This document shows positions 23,506 to 30,715 of a DNA stretch of 64,000 nt, in pieces. Position numbers and translations under genes: made by a program. Location: NCBI GenBank assembly GCA_024036415.1, contig JAMWET010005077.1, positions 297,501-361,500 of the forward strand. Direction: 5' to 3'. This DNA comes from Prochilodus magdalenae (Eukaryota > Chordata > Actinopteri > Characiformes > Prochilodontidae). The first letter of the stretch is position 1. Every line of letters starts with the position of its first letter. The notes beneath the pieces are model-generated. The model was not told the DNA's origin and made no database searches. It worked only from the letters and a program-made list of their open reading frames with translations.

Positions 23506-24316
23506 CACTCACAATGAAAAAATAGTTGCACCCAGATGGAAACAACAAAGAAGTCTGATATCATGATGCTAATATCATGCAGTTTAGGCTCGGCAGCACA
23601 TGTGACATTCCCTTGCTTGTCCTGTTGCATGTGCTTTTCTTGCTTGTCCCGTGGCTTGTCCTGTGGCTTGTCCTGTGGCTTGCCCTGTTGCATGTGCTTT
23701 CCTGATTCATGCTGTTGTGTTGGTAGCATCCTGTGCTAAGTATGCCTCAAAAACCATTTTGAAAGCAATTTGAGCACTTCGTAGGGCCCCGGGAAGAGGG
23801 ATGGTTTTATCAACGTAGTGTGCACCATACTGATTGTGCAGGTAGTACGATGGCACACTGTTGATGGCAGTGAATAGAAGGCACGCACCAGCAACATAAA
23901 GGATCTGGGAGATCTGAATGAACGACAGAGATCTGACAGATTGTCTGTCATGACCACATGCACACAGACTGTTATGACGACTGCCCTTAACACCACGTCA
24001 ACGTTGCTTAAGGCTCCAATGGTGTTGTGCTAGACTGTAATGAAGTGACTCAGAATAGCAGTCGGTCATTTTCAGAGTCCCACTATTGTCTTGATAAGGA
24101 CGTCTTCCAGGCATCATGGTCAGCTCCATTTGCAAACATGATGGCCTGACACCATACTGAAAGACACTACTTCTGTATGTGAAGCTTAATAAATATTGAC
24201 CATATCAGAGTAAACTGATCATCATTCATTGTTTCTGGTAACCTTTATTTTCCTTCCCAATAGCACTGCAACCTGACACTTCCTTCTAGGTGCAACAATT
24301 CTTTGGTGATGATTTC
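23506..24316 (+). mobile_element. Degenerate Tc1/mariner-like transposon (family copy 3)
   Basis: The left end CACTCACAATG with ATAGTTGCACCCAGATGGAA, and the right end CACTTCCTTCTAGGTGCAAC with GGTGATGAT, form imperfect inverted repeats of the same type as the 20-kb copy. The body shares GACTGCCCTTAA(C/T)ACCACGTCAA, ATGGTGTT(G/A)TGCTAGACTG and CTGAAAGACACTAC(T/G). A TA precedes the left end (23504-23505). No long frame remains. A 12-bp minisatellite occupies the 5' part (about 23610-23700). Confidence 0.75.
23610..23700. repeat. 12-bp minisatellite inside the Tc1-like relic
   Basis: Units of the form CTTGTCCTGTGG recur about six times with variants (CTTGTCCCGTGG, CTTGCCCTGTTG). It is bracketed by two copies of CTGTTGCATGTGCTTT. 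On the - strand it opens a frame with DKPQ repeats, but that frame has no other gene-like property. Confidence 0.7.
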
Positions 24317-24396
24317 CAGAGTTGATACAGTTTCTGATGATGTGATAGATATTTGATTAGACTTTTATTATTTTATCTTCATTATACATGATCTAA
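24317..24396. repeat. Post-transposon flank similar to pre-transposon flank
   Basis: Aligns loosely with about 23430-23505: TTCTGAT, ATTTGATT, then TTATACA in the same order. It looks like a diverged direct duplication that brackets the transposon. Confidence 0.35.
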
Positions 24397-24711
24397 CGAT
24401 ATGCTGCATAGGTCTGTGCACAATTCCAAAGTGCTGCTCCTTTTATTTGCCTGACGTCAATTGGTACAGGATAAAAACACATTTCAACACAGTGTACCCT
24501 GGAGCAGATCATAGTATCGCATGAGCATGCAACCATGTTAGATTATCACTGTCCCTATGGCGTTCCCATGCATGGCAATGGTGGAATTCCACAACTCCTT
24601 ATATTCATTAAAACGAACATTTTTTTTCTCTCTGTTTTCTGATGTACTAATTAACAAGATTACCTGAGCGTGGAATGAAAGCGTACATACAGCTTCCGAT
24701 ATGCTGCATAG
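24397..24711 (+). repeat. 285-bp duplicated copy bounded by 15-bp direct repeats
   Basis: The core 24412-24696 copies 22628-22904. It is bounded by two perfect occurrences of CGATATGCTGCATAG, at 24397-24411 and 24697-24711, exactly 300 bases apart. That is the signature of an insertion with a target-site duplication. There is no poly-A tail, no inverted terminal repeats and no RNA polymerase III boxes. It does not look like a standard SINE, LINE or DNA transposon. Confidence 0.85.
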
Positions 24712-25119
24712 CCCAGAAGGCCCAGAAAGACAGGGATACTGTTGGTAGCTGTAAAGCTCACTGTTTTTTATGATGTGTGTGAGCTATTTGATACCTCTGG
24801 CTCACTTTGCCTCTCTAGTTGTTCAGATAAATGTGGCTAGTGCGAGACGGAGAAGTCTTTCAGCAAAATAGATTGGGATTTTTGATACACTGTTTTAAAA
24901 TGTCAGAGTAATTAAAACATTAAATTGTAAACTGAGGTGATGGCAGGAACCAGTGGTGCCTAAATTGAACAATGCCTCTAGAAGCTACTGCACAAAAGGC
25001 TATTACAAGGAATCTTTACAAACAGACTGCCTGATGTCTTTTAGGGTCTAATAAACATTTCTAAAGTAGTGAAGAGATGCATGCAGGGGGTAATAGACAG
25101 CTCGAAATAAACAGCACTG

Positions 25120-25265
25120 ACCAGCATAGCTGGTCACCAGCAAACCCAAAGCAAAGTAAGCATGTTGTTCAACAGCAAAACCAACATCTGTGTGTTTGGA
25201 TGCAGAAATGTTGGTCATACAGCATGACCAACCCAACTTACACCAGGGAGTGCATGCTGGTCTGA
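25120..25265. repeat. Short repeat rich in CAGCATRCTGGTC-like motifs
   Basis: AGCATAGCTGGTCACCAGC and later GCATGCTGGTCTGAGCTG with CATGACCAACCC are short inverted phrases. Such clusters are common in teleost non-autonomous DNA elements. Boundaries were not resolved. Confidence 0.35.
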
Positions 25266-25312
25266 GCTGTTTTTCTTTTCAGCAGGGAATTTTTAAAGAC
25301 ATTTGTGTTTGT

Positions 25313-25463
25313 GGTCCTGGAGGCACCCTGCCCTGCACATTTTAGTGGATCCCCTGCCCTAACACACCCCCTGCAACTCTGAAAGAGCATGTTGAGTAGC
25401 TGATAAGTTTTGTCAGGTGTGTTGGGAGCAGAGAAACATGCAGGGCAGGGTGCCTCCAGGACC
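25313..25463. mobile_element. Small inverted-repeat (MITE-like) element
   Basis: Arm 1 at 25313-25340 begins GGTCCTGGAGGCACCCTGCC. Arm 2 at 25438-25463 ends GGGTGCCTCCAGGACC. They are almost perfect reverse complements over about 26 bases around a 97-base centre. The flank reads TTGAGAAACACAG, common beside such repeats in fish. Related fragments occur at 8366 and near 6510. No frame is present, so it is non-autonomous. Confidence 0.65.
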
Positions 25464-25899
25464 AGGGTTGAGAAACACAGTTCTAATATACCACCATTGT
25501 ATCACGACTAACACTGCATATTAAGCGCTATAGATGGGTCTAGATTCACTGGTCAGTTTGGGCAGCAAATAAAACGACTACATTGGGATCTAGATGTCCA
25601 TTGGTTTCTTATCAACACAGTTGTGAAGAACATTTTGGTGGAAAGTTTTTCTACGACAACTGGTTTCATATCAAACCACTCTGGTTGGCTTTACCAACAG
25701 TTCTACAACTACATTATGAAAATTACATTTCATTGTTTGTTGATACTACTGAAATTATATGCACCCCTAATTTTAATAACATATGATCTGTTTTAAGCAG
25801 GACTCATCCCTCTGTCTATCTCCTCCAGAGCATGTGGCACCGTGGACAGGAGGGAAGCTCACTGAGATCTCTGTTCTCAGCTTCTTGATGTGAAAAGAG
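25464..25899. other. Gene-free stretch upstream of the promoter
   Basis: No element or gene was recognised between the inverted-repeat element and the CpG-rich promoter segment. Confidence 0.45.
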
Positions 25900-26025
25900 A
25901 TGCGCTTATGGATGAGAGAGGAATCAAACAAGCGCATATAGGCTAAGAAATGGAATCTATCCGTTCCAGCACCACGTCGCAGAGGACTGCAAAAACCCTA
26001 CTAATGTAACTCAGACAGTCACGTG
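25900..26025 (+). promoter_or_regulatory. Inferred promoter region of the T-type calcium channel gene
   Basis: CG dinucleotides become frequent from about 25970 and stay so to about 27060, unlike the flanks, as at a CpG-type vertebrate promoter. A perfect E-box CACGTG lies at 26020-26025. A weak TATA-like CATATAG lies near 25937. The start site itself cannot be read from sequence. It is placed here because exon 1 with a good donor ends at 26366. Confidence 0.4.
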
Positions 26026-26366
26026 GTCGCGCTCGCGGCACGGCAGAAGTTTGTGGTGTCAGATGGAGAGAAGATCCCGACCAACACAGACCTGTTAGCA
26101 GGCTGTGGACGATGTGTGGACTCTTCGTGTTTCACTGCTAAGACGTCAGCTGTTTTCTTCTACTTCAAAAACCACCATCTGCTTTTCACTCTGAAGACTC
26201 GGACTAACGTCTCGCCGGTAGGAGGTAATACAATAAACGGCTTTTGGGAAACAAAAGAAGCCAATGGACTGCAGCGGGAAGCGGAGCCTCTCCAGAAAGG
26301 ACTTGTCTGCGGCACACTGAAAGTAAAGGAGATGCTTATGGGAAGCTCCAATTCCTTATCTATAAG
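26026..26366 (+). other. cacna1h: Predicted non-coding exon 1 (5' UTR) of cacna1h-like gene
   Basis: The right edge is a donor AAG|GTAACC at 26366/26367. The paired acceptor is a pyrimidine run TTTCTGCTTTTGTAG ending at 26689. Mammalian CACNA1H likewise has a leader exon before the exon with the start codon. The left edge is a guess, set at the E-box. Several upstream ATGs occur, for example at about 26064 and at 26332. A frame without stops spans the exon but begins at GTG, not ATG, and shows no domain, so it is probably not a protein. If there is no splicing here, 26026-26713 would be a single continuous leader. Confidence 0.5.
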
Positions 26367-26717
26367 GTAACCCAGCTTTTATTCCACCTCCTTCAGCCGT
26401 ATCAGCAAGTTTACAGCGTGTTCTCCTGTTTTCTCTGTCTCCATCCACACCAGTCTGTCTTTGTTGTGCGCATAACAGGGGCTATTGCCCACCCTCTCCA
26501 CGGCTTTGCGCATTATCCTCGGTCGGTCAGAAATGTCCCTCTGTTTGACTTCACTTTCCACTCTCTTTATTAACAACCGACCGGCCGACCGCGAGCTGTA
26601 CAGGCTCTCTCTCTCTCCCTGAGTGGTCTCGGGGCTGCTCTCCTCCCCGGTTCGGTTCCGGTTCTGAGCCCGTGTTTCTGCTTTTGTAGGAAGTCTTTGT
26701 CAGACGCGCTATCATGA
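26332..26717 (+). promoter_or_regulatory. Predicted upstream ORF ending on the main start codon
   Basis: ATG at 26332 runs 35 bases to the donor at 26366. After joining to 26690 it continues for 28 bases to TGA at 26715-26717. It encodes 20 residues (MLMGSSNSLS and so on). The TGA overlaps the main ATG (26714) as ATGA. Such an arrangement would force ribosomes that read the uORF either to reinitiate by stepping back or to be lost, so it predicts translational damping of the channel. It depends on the inferred splice. Confidence 0.4.
26367..26689 (+). other. Predicted intron in the 5' leader (GT-AG)
   Basis: 323 bases beginning GTAACCCAG and ending GCTTTTGTAG with a good pyrimidine tract. Inferred only from splice-site quality and gene structure; no transcript evidence is available. 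Confidence 0.5.
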
Positions 26718-26997
26718 CTGATGGCGAGGGGAGAGAACACTTTCACTTCTTGGAGAGCCAGGAGGCGCGAGTCCCCATCGCCGCGCTCTACGGGGATGAG
26801 GAGGGGAAAGGCGGCAGCGCGTGGAACCCCGTGCCCGGCAGCGCGGAGGCGCGCGCGCCAGGAGCTCGCGAGTCCGCGCCCGACCTGCTGTCTGAGGAAG
26901 AGGAGCAGCCGTACCCGAAGCTCGCAGCCGTGGTCTTCTTCTGCTTCAAACAAACCACGCGGCCGCGGAGCTGGTGTCTCAGGATGGTGTGTAACCC
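26690..26997 (+). CDS. cacna1h: T-type voltage-gated calcium channel alpha-1 subunit (Cav3.2-like), first coding exon
   Basis: Coding starts at ATG 26714 and gives 94 codons plus two bases of the next. The protein begins [13 protein letters not shown]. After a Gly/Glu/Ala-rich variable stretch it reaches [18 protein letters not shown], then [17 protein letters not shown]. The stretch PYPxLAxxxFFxxxQ(T/D)(T/S)[13 protein letters not shown] directly precedes segment IS1 in vertebrate Cav3 channels. The [11 protein letters not shown] form and the MT(D/E)G start fit Cav3.2 better than Cav3.1 or Cav3.3. The product is a plasma-membrane pore subunit that opens at low voltage and passes calcium; only its cytoplasmic N-terminus is encoded here. 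The next residues expected are Trp-Phe-Glu, but the frame instead meets ATATCC, a U12-type donor. The next exon was searched for and not found to 64000. The gene is partial because of the window edge, not because of damage. Confidence 0.9.
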
Positions 26998-27007
26998 ATA
27001 TCCTTTC
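26998..27007 (+). other. U12-type (AT-AC) 5' splice site
   Basis: ATATCCTTTC directly follows the second base of the Pro codon of VCNP. ATATCCTTT matches the minor-spliceosome donor consensus (RTATCCTTT) at every position. Nearby GT dinucleotides (26987, 26989, 26991) would cut out the conserved V-C-N-P codons. Minor-class introns are known in voltage-gated sodium and calcium channel genes, which supports this reading. Confidence 0.85.
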
Positions 27008-27503
27008 TCTGGCTCTATCTGTATGTCCGTTCTCCCCCACGGAGTTTAGAGGCGTCTCACCTCCCGTTCATCTCTGAAAACACACTTCTGCTCTCCAACC
27101 AGTCATCTTTAACTCTTAAACACAAACGAAGTGTATATATACATATCTTAAATATATATAAATCTTTATTTTTTTTTAACCCTTTCATAAGCACAGTTTG
27201 CCTCTTCTCATTGGATTCAGCCTTTTCTGCTTGGCTTTGGTGCTATTGAGAGAAGCACCCCTCAGTTTAGATTAGCGTTGTTTGAGTTTCATTGACCTGA
27301 CACAGTATTTTGCCATTTAATTAGACTCAGGATGAGGGAATTGAACTGACGGCGGTGCTCCATAGCTCTCCATATCTTGGTGGGTGTATTTTCACAGGAA
27401 ACTTCCTCAGAAAACGGGTTGATGTTTTCTCTCCCACCGGCGTGTCTTTCGCAGAGCTTTGGCCTCTGGGCAATGCTGCAATTAAGAGCACCACTTTATA
27501 AAT

Positions 27504-28352
27504 AACTTAATGAGCTAGGGGAATGTAGGGGAGGCTAAAACCCTCCTTTGAATGTCCTCAGAAGGCACAAAGCATGGCCTGCCTCTTCATAGGTTGTGCT
27601 TGGTGATCTATAAAATTAGATACGCTCAGATAACACCCTCAGGATTTAAAGTTTCGATGATTAGATGAGTTTGCTGTCCTTGTTCAAATGTCCTGTAAGC
27701 TCCTCCATTACTATAAGAAGTAGAAGAGTGTATATGATTTAAGGAGCTGGTGGTGGCAGAATCCCTTTTTGGAATGTCATTAGAAGGTACAAAGCATGGT
27801 CTGCCTCTTTGTAGGCTGAGGTTTGGGACCTAAGAATGAAATATGCTCAAAGAACACCCCCAGGATTAAGAGTTTTAGCGATTAGATGAGTTTTAGGACT
27901 TGCTGGTCTTGTTCAAAATCTACAAGCTCCTTCATTGTGTGGTTTGATATTAAAAAAGTAGAAGAGTGTGGGTGACTTATTGAGCCAGGGGAGGCCGAAA
28001 CTCTCCTTTGATTGTCCTAAGAAGACATAAAGCTTGGCCTGCCTCTTTATAGGTTAAGGTTTGTGATCTGAAAATGAGTTTTAGGATTTGCTGGTCTCGT
28101 TGAAATGTCCTGTAAGCTCCTCCACTGATATAAAAAGTAGAGGAGTGTATATGACTTAATGAGCTGGTGGTGGCTGAATCCGTCTTTTGAATACCCCCAG
28201 AAGGCACAAAGCCTGGGCTGCCTCTTCGTTGGTTGAAGTCTGTGATCTAAAAATGAGATACGCTCCAAAAACACCCCCGTGATTCTAAGTTTCAGTGACG
28301 AGATGAGATTTGCTGCCTGTTTCAGATGTCCTGCAAGCTCCTCCATTTTATG
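27504..28352 (+). repeat. Tandem array of four roughly 180-238-bp units in the intron
   Basis: Units start near 27504, 27737, 27975 and 28154. Each opens with ACTTAATGAGCT(A/G)G or a variant. Each then carries CCTTTGAATGTCCT(C/A)AGAAG, GCCTGCCTCTT and AAGCTCCTCCAT, then AGTAGAAGAGTGT in units 1-3. Unit 3 lacks about 55 bases in its middle, the part equivalent to GATACGCTC through AGATGAG. Units have diverged by many substitutions, so the array is old. It starts about 500 bases inside the intron. No frame continues through all units. Confidence 0.85.
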
Positions 28353-30072
28353 GTCCTGAAGAAATCATTCAGTGAAATAGTTATCAGCACCCACTTGATA
28401 GCGTTTCAGCAATCCCGCTTTAGTAATGGACACATTCTGTTGCATAGCACTTTGTAAATTGATTTCATAGCATGTTGAGTGGCAGCTTTGAGGAGGGCAA
28501 TTAGATGAGTGATTTATGCACGTATCTCTAATGAATTTGCAGTTGCTCTCATTATCTAGCGAGAGCACAGAGAACGCCATGTGGAACTCTGGCAGGGGCT
28601 GTAAAGCTCACTGTGTTTTTTTTTATCATGTGAGCCGTGTGACGCTGTCTAGTGCTGCGATGCATTTGTCTCGCTCATCTGTGAGATGTTCAGAAAATAC
28701 TGCATGCAGGAAAATGGTGCATTTGATTCTTTCAATATGGAATACAATCAGTATTCATATCAGCGTTCATGTCTTTGCATGAACACTGTCCTGTTTGAAG
28801 CAGTGAGGAGGATGGCTTGCATCACACTGCTGGTAGCTGAGCTGATTGTTTTGATCATTAGAAAGAAAAATATTGACAGCTGCCCATTTTTCAGCAATGT
28901 AGGGCAATATTGAATTATGAAAACTGACACTTATTCGGCCCGTTTTTATTCAGCAGTTAGAGATCGTTTATATTATTCATTTCTTCTGGCATTTGGGCTC
29001 CAGACTTGGAAATGGCATTTTGGCTCCTTACATGGAAATTATTTTTGTCTGACGAGACGTGTTATTTAAGTGACTTTTTGGCTTAGATAACAACTTCAAG
29101 AGTATGACACAGCCTTTGCTGGGAATAAACAGTCTCAAAGTATGTTAAATTATGTTTCCGTGTTCCTCAGAAGCGTGCTGGTAAATTTTGTAGGGGTTGC
29201 ACACATCAATATTTTGTGTTGTTTTCAGGCGAGCACTGTTAATATTTGAAAAACAAAGTCTATATATAGTATCAGCCATGAGAAACATAACGTCAGTGGG
29301 AAGGACGTATTATAGTTATTCACTTCTTAGTCATCCCTAAACTCTCCTGTCCTCAGGGACATGCAATAGAGATCACTTTTAGTGATGCTGATTAAACTGG
29401 GCTTGGTGATGTGGATACCAGTGACAGAGCAGGAATCATGTATGCACTGCATGACCTTTCATACAGACAGCTTAGTGCAAAGGAAAGGATGGACATACTT
29501 CATTAATTATGCATATCATGTACTTTAATTGTGACTAGTATGGTTTGGTCATGTGATTTTTTAATTGCACTGCTGGATAAAAAGAACGGAAAGTTTATTT
29601 TTTCTATTTCTTTGGAAAATTTAGGAATGTCATTTTTGGGTCAAATGTTTGTCCTTAATGCTCCTGTTACATGATAGTGTTTATTAATTAGAATTTGATC
29701 ATATTGGAGTTATGTGTGGTATAGTAGATGAACATGAAACTGCACTGGTTCTGCAGTTACGCATGAAAACAGTGGATCTGTGTACACATCCTGCAGATCC
29801 TGTTTCTTGTGTAGTGGTGTTGTTGTGGTGCATGCTCTGTCAGGACCCTGGGGAGACTTCCTCTTGGCCCGCAATGACAGCACTCAGCCTGTTGAGCGCC
29901 GGCATGTTGCCTAGTGCGCGTCAGGTTGCTTTTGGACATGTTCGGCTATTTTCCAGCTTGTCAGAAAGAGAAACGTCTTACGTAGGGAACTGGACAGAGG
30001 ACTGGTCAGTTATAACCCTGGAAATTAGTTTACACCACGTTTCATTGGGTTACCTTATGCCTGTATGGAAAT
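28353..30072. other. Intronic stretch, nothing recognised
   Basis: No element recognised. The segment at about 28597-28690 (GGCTGTAAAGCTCACTG, then a T run and GTGAGC) resembles 24745-24830 upstream of the gene. Confidence 0.45.
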
Positions 30073-30715
30073 TAGGGTTGTAAGAATGTATTGATGTACT
30101 TGAGGATCAAAAAATTGTTTTGTGAAATTGTATTCATTCTCCAAAACACAGTATTGATTTTTAATTACTAGTTTACATGCAATGGTTTGTGACACTGGTT
30201 GAGTTTGTGACATTGGTTCATTCTGCGTTGTGTTTAAAACTACTAGATAGCAGTGCTACAATCTATCTTCAGTTATTAGACTCCGATGTAAACAAGTAGC
30301 ATTAGAGAGCACTGCTAATGTTTGCGCACTTATGCGTGTGGCGTTGTGAACACTGTGAACATTTTCCCAAAGTTAGAGTAGTGGTTGGGGTAGCTCAGTG
30401 GGTAACACCACTGCTCAGGGTGCCACCTCTACGTGTGGGAAACTGGGGTTTGAATCCCAGTCTGGGCGACTATGCTGCGATACACCAATAAGAGTCCTTG
30501 GGCAAGACTCCTAACACTACGTTGGCCTACCTGTAATCATTAACATTGTAAGTTGCTCTGGATAAGCGCGTCAGCTAAATTCCATGAAATTTTAATTATT
30601 GTAGTATATTGCCTCGCTTACGGTATCGCAATATATCACAGTGTATTGAATCGTAAACCCTGTATCATGATACATATTGAACTACCAGGTTTTTGCCAAT
30701 ACCTAGTGGAATATA
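30073..30715. mobile_element. Degenerate inverted-end DNA element hosting a SINE
   Basis: The outer parts (30073-30380 and 30591-30715) carry TAGGGTTGTAAGAATGTATT at the left. At the right are GTATTGAATCGTAAACCCTG, TATCATGATACATATTG and a terminal TTGCCAATACCTA. These resemble a widespread fish non-autonomous DNA repeat with 'TAGGGCTG' type ends; that naming is from memory. The middle is a tRNA-derived SINE. No coding frame. Confidence 0.45.
30383..30590 (+). mobile_element. tRNA-derived SINE
   Basis: The 5' head is tRNA-like. It has an A box TAGCTCAGTGGG at 30391-30402 and a B box GGTTTGAATCC at 30447-30457, the spacing expected for RNA polymerase III promoters. The body continues to a tail AGTTGCTCTGGATAAGCGCG followed by TCAGCTAAAT, a 3' end common to several fish SINEs that borrow a LINE tail. 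It is inserted in another repeat. Target duplications were not clear. Confidence 0.85.

Noticed and set aside
26023..26370. 115-residue frame covering the leader exon
   Set aside because: It opens at GTG and has no recognisable domain. The part from ATG 26332 is kept only as a possible uORF.
26987..26993. Ordinary GT donors just before the channel exon end
   Set aside because: Using them would remove the V-C-N-P codons that match the protein family exactly. The U12 donor explains the frame better.
26570..27040. 156-residue - strand frame opposite the channel exon
   Set aside because: It is the antisense shadow of a GC-rich coding exon; its composition (Arg, Ala, Pro) follows from that and no domain is seen.
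26721..27077. 118-residue + strand frame overlapping the channel exon in another frame
   Set aside because: Out of frame with the conserved Cav3 sequence and crosses the splice site.
30383..30460. A genuine tRNA gene
   Set aside because: A and B boxes are present, but the cloverleaf is not complete and the sequence continues into a typical SINE body and tail.
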